Notes under the pieces: generated by a model
Database searches by the model: none
The model's input: only the letters and a program-made list of their open reading frames with translations
What the model was told of the DNA's origin: nothing
In this document: one piece after another, positions 1-8,603 of the stretch
Layout of the letters: each line of letters begins with the position of its first letter
Numbering within the stretch: the stretch's first letter is position 1
Translations under genes and position numbers: made by a program
Assembly (NCBI GenBank): GCA_018713325.1
Contig: DVFJ01000013.1
Location: 1-64,000, forward strand
DNA length: 64,000 nt
Direction of reading: 5' to 3'
Origin: Candidatus Onthenecus intestinigallinarum
Lineage (GTDB): Bacteria > Bacillota > Clostridia > Christensenellales > Aristaeellaceae

Positions 1-1452
1 ATAGGCTTTGATCTCATCATAGGTGGCTTTACTCTCCGCCGATGTCAGATCTAGTTCGTCCAGATTCAACTCCACCTCGATATGCTGCTTGGTATTGAGT
101 TTGGACAAAAGTACTACCGTCTCCACCGCTCCGGTCCAGCAGAACATGTCCACGCACTGCACGCGCGCAGGCGCGTAGCCCAGCGAGGCGAGCACGGCCG
201 CGTCGCGCGCGAGCGTTGCGGGGTTGCACGATACGTACACGATCCGCGCGGGCGCGGCGGCGGCGATGGCGCGCAGCACGGCCTCCTCGCAGCCCTTGCG
301 CGGCGGATCGACGACGGCCACGTCCGGGCGCAGGCCCTGCGCGACCAGGCGGGGCAGCACTTCCTCGGACGCGCCCGCGATGAACTCGGCGTTGGCGATG
401 CCGTTGCGCGCGGCGTTGTCCCGCGCGTCGCGCACGGCCGCCTCGACGATCTCGATGCCCACCACGCGCGCGGCCCGGCGCGCCAGCAGCAGCGAGATCG
501 TGCCCGCGCCGCAGTAGGCGTCCACGACGGTCTCGCCGCCCGTGAGCGCGGCAAACTCGAGCGCGAGCTCATACAGGCGCTGCGTCTGCGCGGGGTTCAC
601 CTGGAAGAAGGACAGGGGCGAGACGCGAAAGCGCAGGCCGCACAGCTCGTCGATCATGTAATCGCATCCCCAGAGGGGGAGGATCCGGCCCCCGAGGATG
701 ACGTTCGTGCGCGCGGTGTTGACGCTGAGCATCGCGCCCGTGAGCGTGGGCACGGCCCGGCGCAGCAGCGCCACGAGCAGCTCGGGCTGCGGCACGCGCT
801 CGCCGTTGACCACCAGCACGAACAGCACCTCGCCGGACTGCGACACGCGCGCCATGACGTGGCGCACGAGGCCACTGTGCGCCGCTTCGTCATAGGGCGC
901 CGCGCCGCTTTGGCGCATCCACTCCCGCACCGCGCGCACGCAGGCGTTGGCTTCCTCACGCTGGATGGCGCAGCCCGTTGGCGGCAGGTCGATCAGGTCA
1001 TGGCTGCGCGGCGCATAGAAGCCGATGCGCGGCGCGCCTGCATGTCCGCCGACGGGAAAGGCGCCCTTGTTGCGGTAGTGCCAGGGGTCGTCCATGCCCA
1101 GGACGGGCGGCACCTGCACGTCCAGCCCGCCGATGCGCGTCAGGCAGTCCTGCACCTGGCGGCGCTTGTACAGCAGTGTCTCCTCGTAGGCCATGTGCTG
1201 CGCGGCGCAGCCGCCGCAGCGCCGGTAGATGGGACAGGACGGCTCGCACCGCGCGGGGGAAGGCGTCAGCACGGCCTCGACGCGGCCGAACGCATAGCGC
1301 CGCTCGACCTTGACGATGCGCACGCGCACGCGCTCGCCGGCGAGTGCGCCGGACACGAAGATGGGCATGCCCTCCGCGCGGCACACGCCCTGCGCGTCCA
1401 TGCCGTAGGACTCCACATCCAGATCCAGCGATTGATTTTTGTGTAGCGGCAT
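1..1452 (-). CDS. rlmD: 23S rRNA (uracil-1939-C5)-methyltransferase RlmD (3' end outside window)
   Basis: SAM-dependent RNA m5U methyltransferase of the TrmA/RlmD family, acting on 23S rRNA. The start is the ATG at 1452, behind an AAAGGAG site. In order, it has an N-terminal TRAM-like region, an iron-sulfur cysteine set C73-x5-C79-x2-C82, a Rossmann SAM fold, the DPPRKGC motif near residue 385 and the catalytic SCNP loop near residue 408. At about residue 445 (position ~118) the frame continues from the usual C-terminal VETVVLLSK into an extra tail with different composition: about 45% G+C over 1-120 against about 70% in the next 60 bases. Codons switch from GTC/CTG to GTA/CTT/TTG. Similar tails occur on rlmD/rumA copies occupied by conjugative elements in Clostridia (recollection of the family, not shown here). 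The gene is separated from pfkA by a terminator, so it is probably transcribed on its own. Confidence 0.93.
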   Translation of the reverse strand, partial: MPLHKNQSLDLDVESYGMDAQGVCRAEGMPIFVSGALAGERVRVRIVKVERRYAFGRVEAVLTPSPARCEPSCPIYRRCGGCAAQHMAYEETLLYKRRQVQDCLTRIGGLDVQVPPVLGMDDPWHYRNKGAFPVGGHAGAPRIGFYAPRSHDLIDLPPTGCAIQREEANACVRAVREWMRQSGAAPYDEAAHSGLVRHVMARVSQSGEVLFVLVVNGERVPQPELLVALLRRAVPTLTGAMLSVNTARTNVILGGRILPLWGCDYMIDELCGLRFRVSPLSFFQVNPAQTQRLYELALEFAALTGGETVVDAYCGAGTISLLLARRAARVVGIEIVEAAVRDARDNAARNGIANAEFIAGASEEVLPRLVAQGLRPDVAVVDPPRKGCEEAVLRAIAAAAPARIVYVSCNPATLARDAAVLASLGYAPARVQCVDMFCWTGAVETVVLLSKLNTKQHIEVELNLDELDLTSAESKATYDEIKAY

Positions 1453-1490
1453 GGGCGGCAACACTCCTTTGATCGTCTGTGGGCGGTAGG

Positions 1491-1519
1491 AAAAGCCCCT
1501 CCGCGCGCTGCGAAGGGGC
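1491..1519 (-). terminator. Intrinsic terminator of pfkA
   Basis: On the minus strand a GC-rich stem (GCCCCTtCGC...GCGgAGGGGC) is followed directly by TTTTCC. It lies 18 bases past the pfkA stop codon and ends the mtrB-pfkA transcription unit before rlmD. Confidence 0.8.
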
Positions 1520-1536
1520 GAAAGGTCGGGATGCGC

Positions 1537-2586
1537 TTACAGGCTGTTGATCAGGTTGTACAGCTCCATGTTGAACGGACGCTTGCAGCGCAGCGCGTCG
1601 GCGATGGGCATGTAGAAGATGCGCCCGTCCTTGATGCCGACGACCTGGTTGCCGATGCCGTTGCTCAGCAGCTTCACGGCGAGGTTGCCCGCCTCAAACG
1701 CGAACGAGGAGTCGTACGCGGAGGGGTGCTGGCCGCGCTGGGTGTAGCCCAGGATCGTGGCGCGCGCCTCGACCATGCCGCACTTGAGCTTGAGGATCGA
1801 GGCCAGGCGCGGCGAGGAGATGACCTCGCCCGGATAGCACTGCACGCCGTTGGCGGTGAGGAAGCCGTACACGTCGAAGGGCTCCATGCTCTCCCATGCG
1901 CCCTCGGCCACCACGACGGACACGCGGTTGTTGCCGCGCGCGATGAGCGCGTTGAGCCGGTCGGCCACCTGATCGATGGACCAGTGGACCTCCGGCACCA
2001 CGACGATCTCGGCGCCGGTGGATGCAGCGGCTTTGAGCGCGATGTCGCCGCAGTGGCGGCCCATGACCTCGATGACAGCGGGCCGGTCATGCGAGCGGCT
2101 GGTCGCACGGATGGCGCGGATGTCGGACACGCACGAGTTGACGGCGGTGTCGTAGCCGAGCGTCATCTCGGTGTAGGGCAGATCATTGTCGATCGTGCCG
2201 GGGATGCCCACGGTCGGGATGCCCAGCTCGCACAGGCGCATCGCGCCCTGATAGCTGCCGTCGCCGCCGATGACGACCAGGCCCTCCACGCCCATCTTGT
2301 GCAGGTTTTCCACGGCGCGCTCCCGCACCTCGGGCTGCTTGAACTCGACGCACCGCGCCGTGCGCAGGTACGTGCCGGGCTGATCGGCGATGTCCAGGAC
2401 GGTGTCCAGGTCGAGCTCGGCCATGTCGTCGTGGATGTTGTGGCTCTTGCACAGCAGGCCATTGTAGCCGTGCTTGACGCCGATGAGCGAGAGCTCGTGA
2501 TAGGCGGCGCTGCGGGCCACGGCCATGATGGCAGCGTTCATTCCCGGCGAGTCGCCGCCGGAGGTGAGGACACCGATTCGACGCAT
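1537..2586 (-). CDS. pfkA: ATP-dependent 6-phosphofructokinase
   Basis: Phosphorylates fructose 6-phosphate to fructose 1,6-bisphosphate, the committed step of glycolysis, in the cytosol. The 349-aa protein shows the N-terminal LTSGGDSPGMNA loop, GGDGS (107-111), GTIDND with the catalytic aspartate (130-135) and MGR (175-177). Glycine within GGDGS and the GTIDND form indicate the ATP rather than the pyrophosphate type. It is about 30 residues longer than the standard 320-aa bacterial enzyme, largely through insertions in the C-terminal half. AAAGAGG precedes the ATG at 2586. It is the last gene of a minus-strand unit with mtrB and the small gene at 2644 and is followed by a terminator. Confidence 0.95.
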   Translation of the reverse strand: MRRIGVLTSGGDSPGMNAAIMAVARSAAYHELSLIGVKHGYNGLLCKSHNIHDDMAELDLDTVLDIADQPGTYLRTARCVEFKQPEVRERAVENLHKMGVEGLVVIGGDGSYQGAMRLCELGIPTVGIPGTIDNDLPYTEMTLGYDTAVNSCVSDIRAIRATSRSHDRPAVIEVMGRHCGDIALKAAASTGAEIVVVPEVHWSIDQVADRLNALIARGNNRVSVVVAEGAWESMEPFDVYGFLTANGVQCYPGEVISSPRLASILKLKCGMVEARATILGYTQRGQHPSAYDSSFAFEAGNLAVKLLSNGIGNQVVGIKDGRIFYMPIADALRCKRPFNMELYNLINSL

Positions 2587-2643
2587 ATTAGGAACGCCTC
2601 TTTCTTAAAAAATGTTTTTTGTGCGCGGGGCGGAGACCGCCCT

Positions 2644-2841
2644 TCACAGCCCGAGCTCCATGAGGACTTCTCTGGCCTCCTGCAGCTCGGACTGGAGAAC
2701 CTGGATTTCGAAGTAGTTTTCCTGCGGCGGCGTGGCTTTATAGACGGGACGCATGCGCGAGAGAATGCCTTCGGCCTTCAGACGGTCGCACACGCGCTGC
2801 GCGGACTCCTCGCCCTTGATCATGTGAATGACGACCCACAT
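2644..2841 (-). CDS. Small DUF2007-like protein
   Basis: A 65-aa protein starting MWVVIHMIKG at the ATG at 2841, behind GGGAGGA. The pattern (a short beta strand, an AQRVCDRLKAEGI helix, a second strand containing YFEIQVL, then a helix with the EAREVLMELG end) resembles the small putative signal-transducing DUF2007-type proteins found near carbon-metabolism genes in Clostridia. It lies between mtrB (14-bp gap) and pfkA (57-bp gap), so it is probably cotranscribed. The function is unknown. A link with pfkA is inferred from position only. Confidence 0.7.
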   Translation of the reverse strand: MWVVIHMIKGEESAQRVCDRLKAEGILSRMRPVYKATPPQENYFEIQVLQSELQEAREVLMELGL

Positions 2842-2855
2842 AGCGGTTCCTCCCG

Positions 2856-3098
2856 TCAGTCCAGACCGGAGCGGATGCGGCCGTGCCGGGTGAGAATCTC
2901 CGCCCGGCCGCGCACCTTGACGGCCGACGTATTGTCGGTGAACTGTGCGATCATGACCTCGCCCGCGTCCAGATGTTCCGTGTGATGCAGCCGCGTATCG
3001 CGCCCACGCGTCATGCCGATGATCGTGACGCCGTTTTCCAGCGCCCTGACGGCGATGTAATCGCCACACACGGCGCTGTCGTTTTCGTCGCCCTGCAC
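2856..3098 (-). CDS. mtrB: trp RNA-binding attenuation protein (TRAP)
   Basis: TRAP forms an 11-mer ring that binds L-tryptophan and then wraps (G/U)AG-repeat RNA to attenuate trp genes. The 80-aa product carries the family core (VRALENGVTIIG, MTRGRDTR, HHTE, AGEVMIAQFT, TSAVKVRG). Aligned by eye with the B. subtilis protein, the tryptophan-pocket residues (T25, G27, T30, T49, S53) are kept. RNA-contact E36, D39, K56 and R58 are present, but K37 is replaced by His. The start is taken as the GTG at 3098, with AAGGGGG eight bases upstream: the longer frame runs through the promoter's TATAAT and so cannot be the true N-terminus. No trp biosynthesis gene lies in the window, but a Trp T-box transporter is 14 kb away. 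Confidence 0.9.
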   Translation of the reverse strand: MQGDENDSAVCGDYIAVRALENGVTIIGMTRGRDTRLHHTEHLDAGEVMIAQFTDNTSAVKVRGRAEILTRHGRIRSGLD

Positions 3099-3132
3099 GC
3101 GCAACACCCCCTTATACGAGCCAACTCCACCA

Positions 3133-3165
3133 TTTTTATTATACCATGCGTGCCATTTTGTTTCC
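3133..3165 (-). promoter_or_regulatory. Promoter of the mtrB-pfkA unit
   Basis: On the minus strand TGGAAA is followed after 17 bp by TATAAT, with an extended -10 TG one base before it. The promoter lies 35-65 bases upstream of the GTG start of mtrB. Confidence 0.7.
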
Positions 3166-3269
3166 ATGCCTTTTCAAAGGATTCGTGATTGTGACGAGGG
3201 AGAATTTTGTTTTTTTAACCGTTTTGACAAAAAGATGCCGATGTCCTTGCCGCTCGCCGTCCCGCATGC

Positions 3270-3298
3270 TTGCATTGGCGCGCGGAAAACGGTATCAT
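3270..3298 (+). promoter_or_regulatory. Promoter of manA
   Basis: TTGCAT (3270-3275), 17-bp spacer, TATCAT (3293-3298). The leader then contains A6 followed by G8 (3324-3337), and this G tract also serves as the manA ribosome binding site. Confidence 0.65.
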
Positions 3299-3343
3299 AT
3301 GGTTACCGGAAAAGGAGTACCATAAAAAAGGGGGGGGCGTCGG

Positions 3344-4315
3344 ATGCATCCGATCAAAATGACGCCGGCTTACCGCTATGGCGAGATGACCCCGTGGGGC
3401 GGCAGCGCCCTGCGGGACGTGTTTCACAAGGACATTCCCGACGAGCGCACGGGCGAAAGCCTGGAGGTATCCGTGCTGCCCGGGCTGGAGAGCCGCGCCG
3501 GGGACGGCAGGACCCTGACGCAGATCCTGCAGGAGGGCGGCCAGGACGTGCGCGGCACGGACGTGGGCGAGGAGTTCCCGCTGCTGCTCAAGCTCATCAG
3601 CGCGCGCGAACGCCTGTCGGTGCAGGTGCACCCCGACGACGCGTACGCCCGCCAGCATGAGGGTGGCAAGCTGGGCAAGACCGAGGCCTGGGTGATCCTG
3701 GACTGCAAGCCCGGGGCGGAGCTCGTCTACGGCATCCGTGCCGGCGTCACCAGGGAGGACCTGCGCGCCGCCTGCGCCGCGGGCGGCAAGGCCGTGGAGG
3801 ACTGCCTGCGCCGCCTGCCCGTCCAGCCCGGCGACGTCGTCTACATCCCCGCGGGCATGGTGCACGCCATCGGCGAGGGCATCCTGCTGCTGGAGATCCA
3901 GCAGTCCAGCGACGTCACCTACCGCTTCTGGGATTGGGGCCGCCTGGATGCAAACGGCAACCCCCGCGCGCTGCACGTCGAAAAGGGGCTGGACGTCGTG
4001 GACGTGTCGCTGCAGCTGGAGCCCTGCCGGGGCGAGCGCGTGCGCGCCACCGGCGGCGAGCGCATCCGCTACATTCAGGACAAGAACTTCGTACTCGAGC
4101 GCCTCAAGGTCAAGGGCAGCATGCCCCTGGAGGTCATGCCGCGCCGCTTCCGCCTGCTGACCGCGCTGTGCGACGGCTACCTGACGGAAGAGGGCTTCGC
4201 GCTGCGCTTCCGCCCGGGCGACAGCATCTTCATTCCCGCCAGCGCCGGGCGCGTCAAGCTCGAGTGCGAGGGCGACCTGCTGCTGTGCAGCCCGGGCGAG
4301 GCCTGCGCGCGCTAA
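3344..4315 (+). CDS. manA: Mannose-6-phosphate isomerase, class I
   Basis: Zinc-dependent interconversion of mannose 6-phosphate and fructose 6-phosphate. The 323-aa cupin protein has the metal motif QVHPDD (94-99), the GKTEAWVI segment (about 111-118) containing the third ligand Glu, and the C-terminal part of the active site around VHAIGEGILLLEIQQSSD (about 170-188). The length matches the short Firmicute type. The start is the ATG at 3344 with a G8 run 6 bases upstream. It stands alone, divergent from mtrB, and feeds fructose 6-phosphate to PfkA or draws on it for mannose-containing surface sugars. Confidence 0.93.
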   Translation: MHPIKMTPAYRYGEMTPWGGSALRDVFHKDIPDERTGESLEVSVLPGLESRAGDGRTLTQILQEGGQDVRGTDVGEEFPLLLKLISARERLSVQVHPDDAYARQHEGGKLGKTEAWVILDCKPGAELVYGIRAGVTREDLRAACAAGGKAVEDCLRRLPVQPGDVVYIPAGMVHAIGEGILLLEIQQSSDVTYRFWDWGRLDANGNPRALHVEKGLDVVDVSLQLEPCRGERVRATGGERIRYIQDKNFVLERLKVKGSMPLEVMPRRFRLLTALCDGYLTEEGFALRFRPGDSIFIPASAGRVKLECEGDLLLCSPGEACAR

Positions 4316-4410
4316 AACGACAAGAAACGGTTATCTTGACGATATTAAATGCAAAAACACGCTGTTTCTTGCGAAAAATGAAAAGAAAATGCACGATTGA
4401 TAAATTATGT

Positions 4411-4439
4411 TTGCAATTTGGCCTTCGCTGTTGTATACT
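4411..4439 (+). promoter_or_regulatory. Promoter of gdhA
   Basis: TTGCAA (4411-4416), 17-bp spacer, TATACT (4434-4439). It sits in an AT-rich stretch (4320-4445) between manA and gdhA. Confidence 0.8.
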
Positions 4440-4465
4440 GATCTTATCATACGACGGCGGGTCCC

Positions 4466-4510
4466 GGGAGCGCGTGCACAGGGCCGCGCTCCCTTTACGT
4501 TTTATTTTCT
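4466..4510 (+). promoter_or_regulatory. Terminator-like hairpin in the gdhA leader (possible attenuator)
   Basis: A perfect 9-bp stem, GGGAGCGCG (4466-4474) with CGCGCTCCC (4485-4493), is followed by a T-rich tract TTTACGTTTTATTTT. It lies between the gdhA promoter and its ribosome binding site, so transcripts must pass it to express gdhA. No ligand-binding domain is recognised: only about 25 nt precede the stem. A leader attenuator or a 5' stabilising hairpin are both possible. Confidence 0.5.
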
Positions 4511-4512
4511 GA

Positions 4513-5865
<1,353 letters not shown>

Positions 5866-5885
5866 CCGGCCAATCGCATATCGAC

Positions 5886-5914
5886 GGGGGAGGCGGCGGG
5901 CCTCCCCCGGTTTT
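5886..5914 (+). terminator. Terminator of gdhA
   Basis: GGGGGAGG / CCTCCCCC stem with a short GC loop, followed by GGTTTT, about 20 bases after the gdhA stop. Confidence 0.85.
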
Positions 5915-5926
5915 GCGTCCAAACGG

Positions 5927-5956
5927 TTGACACGCCCCGCCGCAAGCGGATATAAT
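5927..5956 (+). promoter_or_regulatory. Promoter of the FecCD-type transporter operon
   Basis: Consensus TTGACA (5927-5932), 18-bp spacer, consensus TATAAT (5951-5956). Transcription would begin near 5963 and run through the structured leader. Confidence 0.85.
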
Positions 5957-5964
5957 AAGTGCAA

Positions 5965-6062
5965 CCAAATACCTGTTTCCGAGCCGTATGCGCCTAAAAC
6001 GCCTGTCATGGCCTGCGGCCTGACCTTCGGGTCAAAGAGTGATGCCGGAAACGGCCTCGCTT
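5965..6062 (+). ncRNA. Structured leader RNA, candidate molybdenum/tungsten-cofactor-type riboswitch
   Basis: Directly after a consensus promoter lies a compact structured RNA. GTTTCCG (5975-5981) pairs with CGGAAAC (6046-6052). The enclosed part holds a GACC-TTCG-GGTC hairpin (6022-6033), a GGCC-TGC-GGCC hairpin and unpaired CGAGCCGT and AAGAGTGATGCC segments. The CCGAGCC element and overall size recall the Moco RNA family, which controls molybdate transport and cofactor genes. The match is from memory and not to a covariance model. The downstream FecCD-type importer would suit this, since type II importers can carry molybdate or tungstate. Another metal or cofactor aptamer is possible. Confidence 0.45.
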
Positions 6063-6129
6063 TCCATGTTTGAGAAGGAGACGGATTCATGCGGGCTTGC
6101 CGGCTGCCGGCGGTCCTTTGCGTGTGTGC

Positions 6130-6158
6130 GCCGTCCCTTCGGGGACGGCTGTTTTATT
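6130..6158 (+). terminator. Leader terminator (riboswitch expression platform)
   Basis: Perfect 8-bp stem GCCGTCCC / GGGACGGC capped by a UUCG tetraloop and followed by TGTTTTATT. It lies between the structured leader and the first gene, the usual place for a riboswitch-controlled terminator. A well-formed ribosome binding site and ATG at 6089 precede it in the same frame as the phosphoesterase. Confidence 0.8.
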
Positions 6159-6169
6159 GGAGTTTGCAC

Positions 6170-6790
6170 ATGATCTTCTACACGGCGGACTTGCACTTTG
6201 GCTCCGACCGCACCCTTCGGCGGGACGCGCGCCCGTTTGCGGACGTGCGCGAGATGGACGAGCGGCTGATCGAAAACTGGAACGCAACCGTCTCGCCGGA
6301 GGATACCGTCTATGTCGTGGGCGACATCGGCGCGCACGACGCGCCCATCCCGGCGCGCCAGCTGCGCCGCCTCGTCGGACACAAGCATCTGGTGCGCGGC
6401 AACCATGACATGGGCCTGCCCGGCCAGGAGGCGCTGTTCGAGTTCTTCGAGACGGTGACGGACCTGCTGGAGATCGACGACGGGGATGCGCACGTCCTGC
6501 TCTGCCACTATCCCGTCGTGCGCCTGTCCGGCCTGATGGTGCACGGGCACCTGCACGCCGTGCGCGGGGAGGGGTACCGCGCGCTGTGCGGCCTGCCGCG
6601 CGCGCTCAACGCGGGCGTGGACGTGAACGGCTACAGGCCCGTGGGCCTGTCGGAACTGATTGAGCACAACCGGCGCTTTTACGGCGATCCGCTGCGCGGC
6701 GCGCACGGCTCGCAGGGCGCGCGGCGCGGCGGCTGGGGCCCCTGCTTTTTGCCCCTGCCGCAAAGACCGAATTCGGGGGAACGGACATGA
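6170..6790 (+). CDS. Calcineurin-like metallophosphoesterase
   Basis: Predicted cytosolic two-metal phosphoesterase. It begins MIFYTADLHFG, the usual start of this subfamily, with DLHFG, GDIGAHD, GNHD and a C-terminal HGHLH metal motif in the expected order (206 aa). The chosen ATG at 6170 follows TTGGAG. An in-frame ATG at 6089 with an excellent AGAAGGAG site would add 27 residues encoded across the leader terminator and is less likely. It is the first gene of an operon: its stop overlaps the permease start (ATGA). The substrate is unknown. The C-terminal ~30 residues are low-complexity (Gly/Arg/Pro) and not conserved in the family. Confidence 0.85.
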   Translation: MIFYTADLHFGSDRTLRRDARPFADVREMDERLIENWNATVSPEDTVYVVGDIGAHDAPIPARQLRRLVGHKHLVRGNHDMGLPGQEALFEFFETVTDLLEIDDGDAHVLLCHYPVVRLSGLMVHGHLHAVRGEGYRALCGLPRALNAGVDVNGYRPVGLSELIEHNRRFYGDPLRGAHGSQGARRGGWGPCFLPLPQRPNSGERT

Positions 6791-7806
6791 ACGGACGCAA
6801 AGGACTCTCCTATTCCGCCATTCTCGCGCTGCTGGCGGCGGCGCTGGGCGCGGCGGTCGTCGCCTCCGTCACGCTGGGGCGTTATCCCATCGGCATCCGC
6901 GAGATGCTGGGCATCTGGGGCTCGCGCGTCTTGGACATCGAGCCCTTCTGGACGAAGACGCAGGAGTCGCTGCTGCTCAACCACCGCATGCCGCGCATCC
7001 TGCTCTCCTGCATGGTGGGCGGGTGCCTGTCGGCCGCGGGCGCGTCCTATCAGGGCGTGTTCCAAAACCCCATGGCCGCCCCGGACATCCTGGGCGCGTC
7101 CTCGGGCGCGGCGTGCGGGGCGGCGCTGGCCATCCTGCTGGACATGAGCAGCCCGATGATCATGGCCTTTGCGTTCGCGTTCAGCCTGGGCACGGTCGCG
7201 CTGGTCATCTACACGGGCAACCGCGCGCGCGGCAAGCGCGTGATCGGCCTGATCCTCTCGGGCATCATGATCAGCTCGCTCGTGTCCTCCGGCACGTCGT
7301 TCATCAAGCTCGTCGCCGATCCCACAGACCAGCTGCCGGCCATCACCTACTGGCTGATGGGCAGCCTCAACGGCGCCTCCATGCGCGACGTGCTCTTCGC
7401 AGTGGGCCCCATGGCGCTGGGGCTGATCCCGCTGTTCCTGCTGCGCTGGCGCGTCAACATCCTGACGCTGGGCGACGACGAGGCCAAGACCATGGGCGTC
7501 AACGCCCGGCGGCTGCGGATGATCGTCATCCTCAGCGCGACGCTGATCACCGCCGCCAGCGTGTCCGTCAGCGGCATGATCGGCTGGGTCGGCCTGGTGA
7601 TCCCGCACCTGGCGCGACGCCTGGTGGGCAACAACTACCGGCACCTGATGCCCGCGTCGATCCTCTTCGGCGCGATCTTCCTGCTGCTGGTCGACGACAT
7701 CTCGCGCAACCTGATGGCCACGGAGATCCCCATCGGCATCCTCACGTCGATCATCGGCGCGCCGTTTTTCATCTATCTGATTACGAAGGACGGTGAGCGG
7801 TATTGA
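6787..7806 (+). CDS. FecCD-family ABC transporter permease
   Basis: Membrane subunit of a type II (BtuCD-like) importer for iron-siderophore, cobalamin, heme or molybdate/tungstate. The 339-aa protein has the typical 9-10 hydrophobic segments, the RMPRILLSCMVGG motif, NPMAAPDILGASSGAA, the coupling-helix region around VGLVIPHLARRLVGNNYR and a DDISRNL segment. It overlaps the preceding gene by four bases and abuts the ATPase gene. The structured leader upstream argues for a metal- or cofactor-related substrate. The sequence alone does not fix which. Confidence 0.92.
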   Translation: MNGRKGLSYSAILALLAAALGAAVVASVTLGRYPIGIREMLGIWGSRVLDIEPFWTKTQESLLLNHRMPRILLSCMVGGCLSAAGASYQGVFQNPMAAPDILGASSGAACGAALAILLDMSSPMIMAFAFAFSLGTVALVIYTGNRARGKRVIGLILSGIMISSLVSSGTSFIKLVADPTDQLPAITYWLMGSLNGASMRDVLFAVGPMALGLIPLFLLRWRVNILTLGDDEAKTMGVNARRLRMIVILSATLITAASVSVSGMIGWVGLVIPHLARRLVGNNYRHLMPASILFGAIFLLLVDDISRNLMATEIPIGILTSIIGAPFFIYLITKDGERY

Positions 7807-7808
7807 GC

Positions 7809-8603
7809 ATGCGCGTGGATGACATCCGCTTCTCCTACGGCGCGGGCGACGTGCTGCGGGGCGTGAGCTTCACCGCGGAGTACGGAGAGTTCCTCTCCGT
7901 GCTCGGGCCCAACGGCGTAGGCAAGAGCACGCTGTTCAAGTGCATGCTCGGCCTGCTCGCGCCCACTGAAGGCGAAACCACCATCGACGGCAAGCCCATC
8001 CGCGAGATGAGCGCGCCCGAGCTGGCGCGCAGCATCGCCTACATTCCCCAGTCGCACAATCCGGTCTTCAACTTCAGCGTGCTGGACATGGTGCTCATGG
8101 GCACGACCGCGCAGGTGGGCGCCTTTTCCGCGCCCGGCAAAGAGCAGATCGAGCGCGCACAGCAGGCCCTGGAGCGCCTGGGTATCGCGCACCTGCGCGA
8201 CCGCGGCTATGGAAACGTCAGCGGCGGCGAGCGGCAGATGACGCTCATCGCCCGCGCCATCGCGCAGCGCGCGCGCATCCTGGTGATGGACGAGCCCTCG
8301 GCCAGCCTGGACTTTGGCAATCGCATCCGCCTGATGCAGACCATGCGCACCCTGGCGGCGGACGGATATGCGGTCATCCAGTCCACGCACGACCCGGATC
8401 AGGCGTTTCTGTATTCGGACAAGGTCCTCGCGCTCTACGGCGGGCGCGTGCTCGCCTGGGGAAGGCCCGAGGAGACGGTGACGGACGAGGTCATCTCCAC
8501 GCTCTACGGCCTGGACGTGCGGGTCTACAGTTTGCATAGCGGCAGCGTGCGCGTGTGCCTGCCGGCAGATATAGAAAGAAAAGAAGAGGAGAGGTCATCA
8601 TGA
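7809..8603 (+). CDS. ABC transporter ATP-binding protein (FecE/BtuD type)
   Basis: Energises the adjacent permease. Domains in order: Walker A GPNGVGKST (33-41), Q-loop in IPQSHNP, signature VSGGERQ, Walker B ILVMDEPSASLD and the switch His in QSTHDPDQA. The ATG at 7809 is used. A TTG at 7803 overlapping the permease stop is an equally close alternative that adds two residues. The last codons overlap the start of the substrate-binding protein gene. Confidence 0.92.
   Translation: MRVDDIRFSYGAGDVLRGVSFTAEYGEFLSVLGPNGVGKSTLFKCMLGLLAPTEGETTIDGKPIREMSAPELARSIAYIPQSHNPVFNFSVLDMVLMGTTAQVGAFSAPGKEQIERAQQALERLGIAHLRDRGYGNVSGGERQMTLIARAIAQRARILVMDEPSASLDFGNRIRLMQTMRTLAADGYAVIQSTHDPDQAFLYSDKVLALYGGRVLAWGRPEETVTDEVISTLYGLDVRVYSLHSGSVRVCLPADIERKEEERSS

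Noticed and set aside
82-1446. Long open frame on the plus strand opposite rlmD
   Set aside because: High G+C leaves few stops. The translation is His/Arg/Ala-rich with no domain, whereas the minus strand encodes a clear RlmD.
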